Assembly (NCBI RefSeq): GCF_001598915.1
Contig: NZ_BDAP01000007.1
Span: 124,001 to 188,000, forward strand
Reading direction: 5' to 3'
DNA length: 64,000 nt
Source of the DNA: Williamsia muralis NBRC 105860
Lineage (GTDB): Bacteria > Actinomycetota > Actinomycetes > Mycobacteriales > Mycobacteriaceae
Shown here: piece after piece, positions 24,115 to 33,160 of the stretch
How the letters are laid out: every line of letters starts with the position of its first letter
Numbering within the stretch: position 1 is the first letter of the stretch
Made by a program: the position numbers and the translations under genes
The notes under the pieces: generated by a model
The model's database searches: none
What the model was told of the DNA's origin: nothing
The model's input: the letters and a program-made list of their open reading frames with translations, nothing else

Positions 24115-24995
24115 CCCAGCTCGATGCCACGCTCGCCCGGCCAGGGAGGACATATACGGCGACGGCACGGCCGGGCGCGCCGTCCGGTCGACTGTCCAAG
24201 CGGCGGATCCGCACGGCGACAGCCGTTGTGCTCGGGCCCCTGCTGTCGCTGCTCGGCGCTCTGGTGTTGTGGTCGATGGTCAGCTACTGGGTGCTGTCAC
24301 CGGAGCGGAGATTCCTGTTACCGCCGCCGGGCGATGTGCTGAGGAACTCCCTGATGGACTGGACGCACCTGCGGCCCATGCTCGAAGCGCTGGCGGTGAC
24401 GGCGCAGGTGGCGATGGTCGGATTCCTGGTGGCGGTTGTGGTGGGTGTCGGCACCGGAGTGCTGATGAGTCAGGCCAAGTGGATCGAGCGCATCATCTAC
24501 CCCTACGCCGTGGTGATCCAGGTGATCCCCATCCTCGCCATCGTTCCGCTCATCGGTTTGTGGTTCGGATACGGGATGATGTCGCGCACCCTGGTCTGTG
24601 TGCTGATCGCCGCCTTCCCGATCATCACCAACACCCACTTCGGGATAAGGTCGGTCGACCGCGGACTGCACGAGCTCTTTGCGCTCTCTCGTGCGTCACG
24701 TTGGGACCGGTTGGTCAAACTCGAACTGCGGGCCGCACTTCCGGCCATTCTCACCGGTGTGCGCACCGCGTCGGGACTGGTCGTGGTCGGCGCGATCATC
24801 GGGGACATGTTCTTCGCCAAGGGACAGCCGGGAATCGGCACACTGCTCGACGTCTACCGCGGCCGTCTGCAGTCCGATGACCTGATCGCAGCCATCGTGC
24901 TCGCGTCGATCTTCGGAGTCGCGGTGTTCGGTGTCATGGGGATCGTGTCGAAGCTCGCAGTCGGCAGCTGGCACGAGTCCGGGCGTGACTCGTGA
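24111..24995 (+). CDS. ABC importer permease (nitrate/taurine type)
   Basis: A 294-residue membrane subunit with about six helices and the EAA loop (GLHELFALSRASRWDRLVKLELRAALPAI read across two turns), which docks the ATPase. It is the only permease in the cassette, so a homodimeric pore is likely. The ATG overlaps the ATPase stop. The dioxygenase gene follows, starting either at an overlapping GTG or 53 bases later. Confidence 0.92.
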   Translation: MTQLDATLARPGRTYTATARPGAPSGRLSKRRIRTATAVVLGPLLSLLGALVLWSMVSYWVLSPERRFLLPPPGDVLRNSLMDWTHLRPMLEALAVTAQVAMVGFLVAVVVGVGTGVLMSQAKWIERIIYPYAVVIQVIPILAIVPLIGLWFGYGMMSRTLVCVLIAAFPIITNTHFGIRSVDRGLHELFALSRASRWDRLVKLELRAALPAILTGVRTASGLVVVGAIIGDMFFAKGQPGIGTLLDVYRGRLQSDDLIAAIVLASIFGVAVFGVMGIVSKLAVGSWHESGRDS

Positions 24996-25048
24996 ACGAT
25001 CCGTATCCCGAGACCACAGAGAATCGATCATCGACAAGGGAGCATTCT

Positions 25049-26104
25049 GTGCCCGGCACACCGTTTGAGGTACCCACCATCGACATCAGCCCGTACCGCG
25101 ACGACAAGCGCCGCTCGGATCCGTCGGCGCGGGCAGAGGTCGCGTCCGCCCTCGACCGTGCGTGCCGCGACGTCGGTTTCGTCCAGATCGTCGGTCACGG
25201 TATCGACACCCACACCATTGCGGGACTCGCCGGCGCGCTCGATGAGTTCTTTGCCCTGCCCCTGGCGGTGAAGAAGCAGTACCGACGGGACCCGGCGACC
25301 AATCGTGGCTACTCTCCGCCCAAGTCGGAGTCGCTCAGCATGAGCCTGGGCATCCCGACAGCAGGACAGATGAACGACTTCTACGAGGCATACACGGTGG
25401 GCACCGAAGCGGCGGACTTCATGCCGCTCGAACTACCCGAGACCAGCTACGCGCCGAACAACTGGCCCGACGCCGCGCCGGGGTTCGCTCCCGCGATCCA
25501 GGCTTACTTCGCTGCAGCACAGGTACTCTCGCGCATTCTGATGGGCGCCTTCACCGATGCGCTGGGTCTGCGACCGGGGTACTTCGAGAATCTGATCGAC
25601 CACTCGATCGAAGCGCTGAAGATGAACAACTACGCCCTGCCGGAAGGCGACACCGAGTTCACCGGTGACCTGACGGGGATGGGGGCCCACACCGACTTCG
25701 GGATCCTGACCATTCTGTGGGCCGACCGCGTTCCCGGTCTCCAGGTACTCGACCGCGAGGGACACTGGCACGATGTCCAGCCGGCCGAAGGTGCGCTGCT
25801 GATCAATCTGGGAGATGCGATGTCGCGCTGGACCAACGACCGCTGGATGTCGACCATCCATCGCGTCGACCCTCCGGTGGTCGACGGTCAGATCACGCGG
25901 CGTCGTTCGGCGGCATTCTTCTTCGACGGCAATCACGACGCGGTCATCGAAGCTCTTCCCGGGACGTTGGCAGAGGGCGAGACGGGCTACCCTCCGATTA
26001 CGATTGCCGAGAACATCGCCATGAAGGTTGCCGGCCTGCGCACCGGTGTGGCACCTGCGACGCAACTTCGAGAGGCCGCGCGTGTTGCCGCGGCCGAGAA
26101 GTAG
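25049..26104 (+). CDS. Isopenicillin-N-synthase-like Fe(II)/2-oxoglutarate dioxygenase (copy 2)
   Basis: A 351-residue oxygenase with VGFVQIVGHGID in the DIOX_N domain. The iron triad is His214 and Asp216 (MGAHTDFGILTIL) and His271 (TIHRVDPP), with Arg285 near the RRSAAFFF strand for 2-oxoglutarate. A GTG at 24992 overlaps the permease stop. I prefer GTG 25049 because GGGAG precedes it and the 19 codons between have poor G/C third-position bias. Family relatives hydroxylate nucleobases, amino acids or alcohols; together with the transporter and amidohydrolase this suggests oxidative attack on an imported heterocycle. Confidence 0.87.
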   Translation: MPGTPFEVPTIDISPYRDDKRRSDPSARAEVASALDRACRDVGFVQIVGHGIDTHTIAGLAGALDEFFALPLAVKKQYRRDPATNRGYSPPKSESLSMSLGIPTAGQMNDFYEAYTVGTEAADFMPLELPETSYAPNNWPDAAPGFAPAIQAYFAAAQVLSRILMGAFTDALGLRPGYFENLIDHSIEALKMNNYALPEGDTEFTGDLTGMGAHTDFGILTILWADRVPGLQVLDREGHWHDVQPAEGALLINLGDAMSRWTNDRWMSTIHRVDPPVVDGQITRRRSAAFFFDGNHDAVIEALPGTLAEGETGYPPITIAENIAMKVAGLRTGVAPATQLREAARVAAAEK

Positions 26105-26118
26105 GGAGGGGAGCAGAG

Positions 26119-26763
26119 GTGACGGCATCTGAGCGTGCCCTGCTCACCGACTCGGTGCACGACGCGCTGCAGGAGATGATCTTCTCCGGCGAACTGCAGT
26201 CGGGGAGCCCGTTGAGTGTGCCCGCGTTGGCCGCTCGGCTGAAGGTGAGTCGGACTCCGGTCCGAGAAGCGGTGCAGCAGCTCATCTACGAAGGTCTTGC
26301 ATCCCATACGCGCAACGCCGGCGCCCGGGTGGCCTCACTCGATGCCCAGACGCTCAAGTCCGTGTTCGAGGTCCGGGAGGTTCTGGACGGGCTGGCGGCG
26401 TACAACGCCACTCTCACTGCCACGCATGAGACAGTGGCCCACCTGCGCAAGATGGTCGAGGTGCAGCGTGAATTGCTCGAGGATCCGGCCGACTCCCGGC
26501 GGGACGCCACCCTAGACCTCCAGTTCCATACCCTCATCCGTGAGACGGCGAACAATCGTCCACTGGGCGAAGCGCTTTCGCGGCTCGATGGCCAGTCGCA
26601 CCTGTTCCGGTCCGACGTGTGGACCGCCGACCTCAATCGCCGTCTCGCGGTGATCGAGCACGAACGGATCGTCGCCGCGATCGAAGCAGGAGACGCCGAA
26701 GGTGCGCGCACCGCCGCGTGCGCCCATGTGGCCGGGGTGTTCGTGCGTACCCAGCGGGTGTGA
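26119..26763 (+). CDS. GntR-family regulator with FCD ligand domain
   Basis: A 214-residue regulator: the winged helix SVPALAARLKVSRTPVREAVQQLIYEGL occupies residues about 35-62, and an all-helical FCD domain follows with the metal-binding His set (LDLQFHTLI, HERIVAAIEAGD, AHVAGVF). The GTG at 26119 follows a purine-rich GGGAGGGGAGCAGAG. It lies between the second dioxygenase and the amidohydrolase in one direction, so it probably controls this cassette through the three TTACATG sites at 23113-23309. Confidence 0.9.
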   Translation: MTASERALLTDSVHDALQEMIFSGELQSGSPLSVPALAARLKVSRTPVREAVQQLIYEGLASHTRNAGARVASLDAQTLKSVFEVREVLDGLAAYNATLTATHETVAHLRKMVEVQRELLEDPADSRRDATLDLQFHTLIRETANNRPLGEALSRLDGQSHLFRSDVWTADLNRRLAVIEHERIVAAIEAGDAEGARTAACAHVAGVFVRTQRV

Positions 26764-26815
26764 CAGGCGCCCCCGCATCACTTCTCGCCCCATGTGCAGA
26801 TCAGAAGGTTGAACA

Positions 26816-28066
26816 ATGAATCTCTCTTTGCCGCAATCGCTCTCGCAGCTGCGCGGCGCCGTGCTCGCCGACGGATCCGTGGTCGACCTCGACATCTCGA
26901 GGGTCGATGGTCACGCGGTCGTGACGGCTGTGCGGCCCACAGACGAGCGCGCGGTTGCTCCGGACCGAGCCGACGTACTCGACCTGCGTGGGTACGTTCT
27001 GCTCACCGCACCTGCCGAGCCTCATGCGCATCTGGACAAGGCACTGTCGTGGGATGTGTTGCGGCCGCCCCTCGGCGACCTGCACGATGCGATCGCGAAC
27101 TGGAAGGAAGGCAGCGCCGGTCTCGACGAGGAGTCATTCCGGACACGCGCGCGAACGGCCGCCCTGGCCTTGCTGCGCAACGGCACCACCGCCGTCCGGT
27201 CGCATGTCGACATCCTGCTCGGCCCCGACCCCCTCCGGGGTATCCGGGCCATCGACCGGGTTCGAAGGGAACTCGAGGGGGTGATGGACATCGAGATCGT
27301 AGCGCTGAGCAAGGTGTACGCCACCGACGAACTGGTGCATCAGGCACTCGACGCAGGCGCCGACCTCGTGGGCGGCTCACCGCACAGTGCGCCGGACCCG
27401 CTGGGCGACCTGGACCGCCTGCTGACGATCGCCGAGGCCAGGGGAGTGGGCGTGGACCTGCACACCGACGAGTTCCTGGAGGGCGATCACCACACCATCG
27501 GGGCATTCGCCGAACGCGTGGCGACATGGCCGGCGGGCCGGATCCGCACCGCCGGACACTGCACCCGGCTCGGCACGATGAGCAGAACAGAACTCGCAGG
27601 ACTGTTGCCGGTCATCGCCTCGAGCGGCATCGGGGTGGTGGCCAACCCGATCACCAACCTCTATCTGCAGGGCAGAGGTCACCCGGTCTCGACTCCGCGG
27701 GGCATCACCGCCATCGAATCGCTCCGAGAAGCGGGCATCCGGGTGGCGGCCGGTGCCGACAACGTGCGGGACGCGTTCAACCCGGTCGGGCGCAGCGACG
27801 CACTCGAGACCGCGATGCTGGCCATCACGGCAGCGCACGTACACCCGGACATCGCCATGGCGATGGTCACCGAAGACGCGCGGGCAGTGATGGGGCTGCC
27901 CGACGCAGGCCCACGTGTGGGTGCACGCGCAGAGTTCCTGGCCGTCCGAGGAACGAGTGTGCTCGACGTCATCGCCAACGCCCCCGCGGATCGGGTGGTG
28001 ATCCACGACGGCAAGCTGGTGTCGGTGAGTGAAACCCGAACCCAGATGGCCGTTTCCGCACACTGA
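26816..28066 (+). CDS. Cytosine-deaminase-like amidohydrolase
   Basis: A 416-residue metal-dependent hydrolase. The first metal site is PHAHLDK, with later ligands in LHTDEF and AGHC and a catalytic Asp in GADNVRDAF; this order fits the CodA/N-isopropylammelide-type subgroup that removes amino groups from pyrimidine- or triazine-like rings. The ATG at 26816 follows AGAAGG. It is the last gene of the dioxygenase/ABC cassette and the best clue that the substrate is a nitrogen heterocycle. Confidence 0.85.
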   Translation: MNLSLPQSLSQLRGAVLADGSVVDLDISRVDGHAVVTAVRPTDERAVAPDRADVLDLRGYVLLTAPAEPHAHLDKALSWDVLRPPLGDLHDAIANWKEGSAGLDEESFRTRARTAALALLRNGTTAVRSHVDILLGPDPLRGIRAIDRVRRELEGVMDIEIVALSKVYATDELVHQALDAGADLVGGSPHSAPDPLGDLDRLLTIAEARGVGVDLHTDEFLEGDHHTIGAFAERVATWPAGRIRTAGHCTRLGTMSRTELAGLLPVIASSGIGVVANPITNLYLQGRGHPVSTPRGITAIESLREAGIRVAAGADNVRDAFNPVGRSDALETAMLAITAAHVHPDIAMAMVTEDARAVMGLPDAGPRVGARAEFLAVRGTSVLDVIANAPADRVVIHDGKLVSVSETRTQMAVSAH

Positions 28067-28171
28067 CTCGGACATTCCGGGGTCATCCGGCCCCCGCGGA
28101 AGATCGTGAGCGTTGCTGACGTTGAGGTGCCCGTGCGTACCCGCGAGACTCACCAACCGAAAGGCTCTGCC

Positions 28172-29401
28172 ATGACTGCTGCTGGTGCCGGAGTCGACAC
28201 CCACACCGGGCAGCCGGCGCCGGGCCGAGGACTACGGCTGATCGCCTTCCCCGCGGCGGTGTACGCGTTCGCGGTGGTGATGATGGGCACCACGTTGCCG
28301 ACCCCGCTCTACCCCGAATACCAGCGGGAGTTCGGCTTCGGCAGCCTGATGACCACCGTCATCTTCGCGACGTATGCGGTCGGGGTCATTGCCGCGCTCA
28401 TCGGGGTGGGTCAGTTCTCGGACACGATCGGCCGCCGCCCGATGCTGTTTGCAGGCGTGGCCCTGTCACTGGCCAGCGCGGTCTTGTTCCTGATCGGTGG
28501 CAGTGTCGAGATCTTGTTCGTCGGGCGCCTGGTCTCGGGATTCTCCGCGGGCATCTTCACCAGCACGGCAACCGTCGCGGTCATCGAGGCCGCACCTGCG
28601 GCTCGCCGCCGGATGGCACCGGCGATCGCCACCGCCGCCAACATCGGCGGCTTGGGCCTGGGTCCGCTGGTCGCCGGCGTGGTCACCGAGTTCGCGCCGT
28701 ATCCGACGCGGACGGTTTTTGTTGTGCATGCCCTCCTGCTCGTGATCGCCGGTGCCGGCCTCCTCACCGTTCCCGAGACGGTGAAGGTGCGCAAAGGGGC
28801 TCGGCCGACACTGCAGCGGATCAGTGTGCCGCCCTCGGTTCGCGGGATCTTCCCGCAGGCGGTGGTCGGTGCGGTAGCCGGATTTGCGGTGTGCGGTCTG
28901 TTCACCGCGGTCGCCCCCAATTTCATGACCAAGGTCCTGGACATCTCGTCGCCCACGATCACGGGGCTGGTGGTCTTTGTCCTCTTCGCGGCCTCGGCTG
29001 CCACGCAGATCGTCTTGTCGAATGCACCGGTTCGCCCATCGCTTGTCGCCGGATACATCTCACTCACCGTGGGTATGGCCGTGTTGATCGTCAGTCTGGA
29101 GGCTGCGTCGTTGGCGGGATTGATCGTCGGCGCCGTGATCTCCGGGGCGAGTCAAGGCCTGCTGTTCAGCAAGGGGATCTCCGCCATCGCCGCCCGGGTG
29201 GAGCCCGAGCGCAAGGCCGATGCCACATCCGCCTACTTTGTTGTTGCCTATCTTGCCATCTCGGTGCCGATCATCGCGGATGGCTTCGCCGCGCAGGCGT
29301 GGACGCTGACCACCGCCGGCGTGGTGTTCGCCTCGGTCATCGCCGTGATGGCTGTGGGCGGGCTGATCGCCCTGCTGATGCGTCCGTGTGACGCGATCTG
29401 A
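28172..29401 (+). CDS. MFS transporter
   Basis: A 409-residue, twelve-helix major facilitator with the loop 2-3 signature GQFSDTIGRRPM and the helix 5 motif NIGGLGLGPLVAGVV typical of drug/proton antiporters. I use ATG 28172, which follows GAAAGG; a GTG at 28106 would add 22 residues. It follows the amidohydrolase by about 105 bases and may export or import a compound of that pathway. It ends only six bases from the convergent PLP-enzyme gene. Confidence 0.88.
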   Translation: MTAAGAGVDTHTGQPAPGRGLRLIAFPAAVYAFAVVMMGTTLPTPLYPEYQREFGFGSLMTTVIFATYAVGVIAALIGVGQFSDTIGRRPMLFAGVALSLASAVLFLIGGSVEILFVGRLVSGFSAGIFTSTATVAVIEAAPAARRRMAPAIATAANIGGLGLGPLVAGVVTEFAPYPTRTVFVVHALLLVIAGAGLLTVPETVKVRKGARPTLQRISVPPSVRGIFPQAVVGAVAGFAVCGLFTAVAPNFMTKVLDISSPTITGLVVFVLFAASAATQIVLSNAPVRPSLVAGYISLTVGMAVLIVSLEAASLAGLIVGAVISGASQGLLFSKGISAIAARVEPERKADATSAYFVVAYLAISVPIIADGFAAQAWTLTTAGVVFASVIAVMAVGGLIALLMRPCDAI

Positions 29402-29407
29402 CGGGCG

Positions 29408-30610
29408 TCAGCTGAACGTGTCGTCCAGAGCCGCGGACAGATCGGCGATGATGTCGGCGGGATCCTCGAGCCCGATGGACAAACGCAGATGCCCCCACTC
29501 GCGGAACTCGTTCGGGTAGTTCGCGACTCGCGCGCCTTCGGTGCCGACGTGCACGATGAGTGATTCGTCGTGTCCGAGCGAGACCGCCGAGGTGATCATC
29601 CTCAGGTTCGCGACAAACCGGTTCTGGGTGTCGGAGTCCCCACGGACGGCAAACGCCATCATCGCTCCGTGACCTCGACCGCCGAATTGGCGAGAGGCGA
29701 ACTCGTGCTGGGGATGTGAGGCCAGTCCCGGATAGGCGACGTAGGCCACCCGATCGTCGGCCTCGAGGAACTGCGCCACCTGCTCGGCCGAGGTGAGATG
29801 TCGGGACAGCCTCAGCGGCAGCGTGATCGAACCGCGGCTGATCAACCACGCATTGAAGGGCGAGATCACTCCTCCCACATCGACCATGGCATGAGATTTG
29901 ATGGGATCGATCAGGCTGCGTGCGCCCACCACGGCACCGCCCATCGCGTCCCCGTGCCCGTTGTAGTACTTCGTCAGTGAATGCACCACCAGGTCGGCCC
30001 CGTCGGCGAGGGGCCGATACAGCGGGGGCGGGGTGAATGTGGAGTCGACGACGAGCAACGCTCCGCCTTCGTGCGAGATGGCGGCGACCGCGGCGATGTC
30101 GGTGACCTTGGTGGTCGGGTTCGCGATGGCCTCGACATGCACCAGACGAGTGGTCGGGCGCATGGCCTCTTCGACCGCCTGCGGATCGGATGCGTCGACG
30201 AAGGTCGCCTCGATGCCGTATTTGACCGGGAGTAGTTCGGTGAACAGTTTCCACGTGGCCTCGTAGGTGACGTCGGCGACCACCACATGGTCACCGGTGT
30301 TGAGATACGTGAAGAAGACCGCGTGCAGTGCGGCCACCCCCGAGGCCAGGGCGACTGCGTCTTCCGCCTCTTCGAGCGCCGCCAACTTCTTCTGCAACGC
30401 AATCTGATTGGCGCCCGAGTTGCGTGTGTACAGCGGGATGTCGGTCCCGGACCAGCTGACGTTCGACGGGTCATCGGGCAGGGCGTACGAGTTCGCCATC
30501 ACGATCGGCGTGCGTACGGCGCCGGAGCCCTTGTCCACCGAGTTGCCCGCGTGCACCGCGCGGCTGTCGAAGGACAGGGTGGACGGGTCGTCGTTGTCGG
30601 GGCGGCTCAT
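29408..30610 (-). CDS. PLP-dependent trans-sulfuration-type lyase (Cys/Met metabolism family)
   Basis: A 400-residue fold-type I enzyme of the cystathionine gamma-synthase/gamma-lyase/methionine gamma-lyase family. The PLP Lys is K214 in HSLTKYYNGHGDAMGG, the cofactor-stacking Tyr lies in PLYTRNSG, and the phosphate-binding SGVAALHAV is near residue 90. The specificity-determining residues do not allow a firm choice between gamma-lyase and synthase. It follows the TetR gene by 29 bases on the same strand, so it shares the regulator's transcript, opposite a multidrug-type ABC exporter. Confidence 0.87.
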   Translation of the reverse strand: MSRPDNDDPSTLSFDSRAVHAGNSVDKGSGAVRTPIVMANSYALPDDPSNVSWSGTDIPLYTRNSGANQIALQKKLAALEEAEDAVALASGVAALHAVFFTYLNTGDHVVVADVTYEATWKLFTELLPVKYGIEATFVDASDPQAVEEAMRPTTRLVHVEAIANPTTKVTDIAAVAAISHEGGALLVVDSTFTPPPLYRPLADGADLVVHSLTKYYNGHGDAMGGAVVGARSLIDPIKSHAMVDVGGVISPFNAWLISRGSITLPLRLSRHLTSAEQVAQFLEADDRVAYVAYPGLASHPQHEFASRQFGGRGHGAMMAFAVRGDSDTQNRFVANLRMITSAVSLGHDESLIVHVGTEGARVANYPNEFREWGHLRLSIGLEDPADIIADLSAALDDTFS

Positions 30611-30639
30611 CAGCTCAGATTACGACGCGGGCACCGGTG

Positions 30640-31215
30640 TCACGCGGGCACCGATGTCGCGGAAATGGCTTTGCGTAGGCTCCGCAGTGTCATCGTCTGC
30701 ACCTTCATGCGGGTGCCGGATGCACGATTGACGTGGTCGACGCTGGCATAGAGCAGTGCCCACATCATGTTCACGATCCACTCCGCTTCGAGTTCGGCAT
30801 CGATCGAGCCGTCGGATCGTCCGCGTTCGACGGCTTCTATGACTGTGCCGTCCGTGAAGGCGATGTCCTGATCATTCACCCCGGAAGCGAAGAACAAGAC
30901 GGCGAGCACATCGGTGAGTTCGAAGTACTCCTCGCATAATCGCAAGATCGCTTCCAGACCCGTGCCCCGTGCGAGGTCGGCGCGCTCGCCGGCGTCCGCG
31001 ACGGACTGCTCGGCGAACCGCGCAACCGCACCGAGCAGATCGGAACGTTCCGGGAAATAGCGGTGCAACGTGGTGCGGCCGACTCTCGCGCGATCTGCGA
31101 TTTCCGCGAGCGGCGCAGTGGGGGACTTGGCGAGTGCGGCCACAGCCGCGTCGAGAATTGCCCGGCGAGTACGCTCACGCGCTCCGGACTCCTCGGCGGT
31201 TGAGGTCGCGACCAT
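30640..31215 (-). CDS. TetR-family regulator
   Basis: A 191-residue protein with an N-terminal HTH (RRAILDAAVAAL, then LAEIADRARVGRTTLHRYFPERSDLL) and a C-terminal ligand domain. It is divergent from an ABC exporter, with a palindrome TGGAAC-N6-GTTCCA between them, and precedes the PLP enzyme on its own strand. It most likely represses both directions; the inducer is unknown. Confidence 0.9.
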   Translation of the reverse strand: MVATSTAEESGARERTRRAILDAAVAALAKSPTAPLAEIADRARVGRTTLHRYFPERSDLLGAVARFAEQSVADAGERADLARGTGLEAILRLCEEYFELTDVLAVLFFASGVNDQDIAFTDGTVIEAVERGRSDGSIDAELEAEWIVNMMWALLYASVDHVNRASGTRMKVQTMTLRSLRKAISATSVPA

Positions 31216-31288
31216 GACGTGAGCATAGTCGCGCTGTCATCAACGACGGAATGTCGCCGTACCGCGCCGAACAAGTGAGTTTCCAAAA

Positions 31289-31306
31289 TGGAACATGTGT
31301 GTTCCA
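31289..31306. promoter_or_regulatory. TetR operator candidate TGGAAC-N6-GTTCCA
   Basis: Perfect 6-bp arms at 31289-31294 and 31301-31306 sit between the divergent tetR and exporter genes. The repeat ends only seven bases before the exporter ATG, leaving no room for a ribosome site. The exporter message may therefore be leaderless, or translation starts at the upstream ATG 31251. Confidence 0.6.
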
Positions 31307-31313
31307 CTTGGGC

Positions 31314-33125
31314 ATGGACACTTCGATCGCAGAGAACAGCCCTCCCGCGGCGGCATCCGGTGATCTGAAGAACATCAAGGTTCTCGCCGGGTTCGCGCGT
31401 CCTCACCTCAGATCGATCGTCCTGGGCCTCGTGCTGGCGCTCAGCGGTTCGGTCACCGTCCTCGCGACGCCGATGGTGACCAAGTGGATCCTCGATTCGC
31501 TGGGGAGCGATTCCTCGATCGTCACCCCGGTCCTGGTGCTCGTGATCTTCCTGGTGGTCGGGGCGGTACTCGGCTGCGCACAGTGGATCGTACTGGGAAC
31601 CGCTGCGGAGTCGATCGTCTACGACGCTCGTTCGTCACTGGTGCGCCGGTTGCTCGGAGCCACCGTCCCGTCGGTCCAGGCCCGGCCGGTGGGCGAGTTG
31701 GTCACTCGCGTCACCTCCGACACGGTGTTGCTGCGCGAGGCCGCGTCGAGCGCGGTGGTCGGGGTCATCAACGCGACCTGCGTCGCCGTCGGGACCATTG
31801 TGCTGATGGGTGTGCTGGATCTGGTGTTGCTCGGGGTCACCATGGTCGCGATCATCTGTGTCGCGGCGGTGTTCACGGTGCTGATGCCACGAATTGCCAA
31901 GGCGGAAGCGCGCACCCAGGAAGCGCTAGGCCATCTCGGCGGTGTCCTGGAAGGCAGTCTGCGCTCGGTGCGAACAGTGAAGGCGGCCGGAGCGGAGGAC
32001 CGGGTGGGCGCGGTCATCGGCGACAACGCCGCTCGTGCCCGCGCGCATGCAGTGGCCGCGGTGCGTGTCTCTGCCGGCGCCATGACGGCCGGGTGGACCG
32101 GCGTGCAGGGCGCGATCATCGCCATCCTCGCACTGGGGGCGTGGCGTGTGGAAGCCGGCTCGATGGATGTGTCGACACTGATCGCTTTTCTGTTGTACGC
32201 CTTCACCTTGATGGGGCCCGTGTCGGAGTTGACGCAGAACATCACCGCACTGCAGTCCGGGATCGCCGCAGCAATCCGCATCCGGGAGATGGAGAGCCTG
32301 GAGTCGGAGGTCTCGGCTCCGGCGGTGAAAGTCCCACTGCCCCAGCATGGTGGTGCAGACAGCGGGGGAATCGTCTTCGACGACGTCACATTCCGGTACG
32401 GCGACGACCTGCTGCCCGCGCTCGACCGGGTGTCGGTCGAGATCCCCGCCATCGGGCACACTGCCATCGTCGGACCGTCCGGTGCAGGCAAGACCTCGCT
32501 CTTCTCGGCGATCCTCCGCTTCATCGAACCCGACAGCGGCGTTCTGCGACTCGGGGGCGTCGGGTATCCGGAGATGACGGTGGCAGAGGTGCGAGAGCAG
32601 ATCGCCTACGTCGAACAGGAATCGCCGCTCGTACCGGGCACGGTGGGTGAGAACCTGAGATTCATCCACCCCGATGCCGATGACAACGAACTCGCAGAGG
32701 TGCTCACCTTGCTCAAACTCGACTCGACCATTGCCGCTCTGCCGGCGGGTGTGGACACGCCGATCCGTGACACGGACCTGTCGGGCGGACAACGCCAACG
32801 GATAGCGATGGCGCGCGCGATGATTCGTCCCTCGCCCATCTTGTTGCTCGACGAGGCGACATCACAGGTCGACACCCTCACCGAGGCGGTGATCGTGGAC
32901 TCGATCAGACGACGCGCCCAGACCGGCGCCGTGATCACCATCGCCCATCGCTTGTCGACGGTGCGACATGCCGACATGATCATCGTCATGGACGAGGGGC
33001 GGGTGAGCGCGGTGGGCAGTCACGACGCATTGATGAAAACCGATGATCTGTATGGGCGAATGGTGCGAGCCGGAGGATTCGAACTCAGGCACGACGTGCA
33101 ACCGATCCGTCCCGCAGTGACGTGA
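31314..33125 (+). CDS. ABC exporter, fused permease and ATPase (multidrug/lipid type)
   Basis: A 603-residue half-transporter with six N-terminal membrane helices. A C-terminal ATPase carries Walker A GPSGAGKTS at about 385, signature LSGGQRQRIAMARAM at about 488, Walker B ILLLDEATSQVD at about 509 and switch His (ITIAHRLSTV). It would act as a homodimer exporting a lipophilic compound. The start is uncertain: ATG 31314 gives the usual N-terminus but lacks a ribosome site; ATG 31251 would place the operator palindrome inside the gene. The divergent TetR is the likely repressor. Confidence 0.92.
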   Translation: MDTSIAENSPPAAASGDLKNIKVLAGFARPHLRSIVLGLVLALSGSVTVLATPMVTKWILDSLGSDSSIVTPVLVLVIFLVVGAVLGCAQWIVLGTAAESIVYDARSSLVRRLLGATVPSVQARPVGELVTRVTSDTVLLREAASSAVVGVINATCVAVGTIVLMGVLDLVLLGVTMVAIICVAAVFTVLMPRIAKAEARTQEALGHLGGVLEGSLRSVRTVKAAGAEDRVGAVIGDNAARARAHAVAAVRVSAGAMTAGWTGVQGAIIAILALGAWRVEAGSMDVSTLIAFLLYAFTLMGPVSELTQNITALQSGIAAAIRIREMESLESEVSAPAVKVPLPQHGGADSGGIVFDDVTFRYGDDLLPALDRVSVEIPAIGHTAIVGPSGAGKTSLFSAILRFIEPDSGVLRLGGVGYPEMTVAEVREQIAYVEQESPLVPGTVGENLRFIHPDADDNELAEVLTLLKLDSTIAALPAGVDTPIRDTDLSGGQRQRIAMARAMIRPSPILLLDEATSQVDTLTEAVIVDSIRRRAQTGAVITIAHRLSTVRHADMIIVMDEGRVSAVGSHDALMKTDDLYGRMVRAGGFELRHDVQPIRPAVT

Positions 33126-33160
33126 TCCGAGTCCGCGTCGACGGGTCGCCGAACTGACGC

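Noticed and set aside
26794-28032. 412-codon plus-strand frame over the amidohydrolase
   Set aside because: It is the Arg/Gly-rich out-of-frame shadow of the amidohydrolase, which has all its metal ligands in the other frame.
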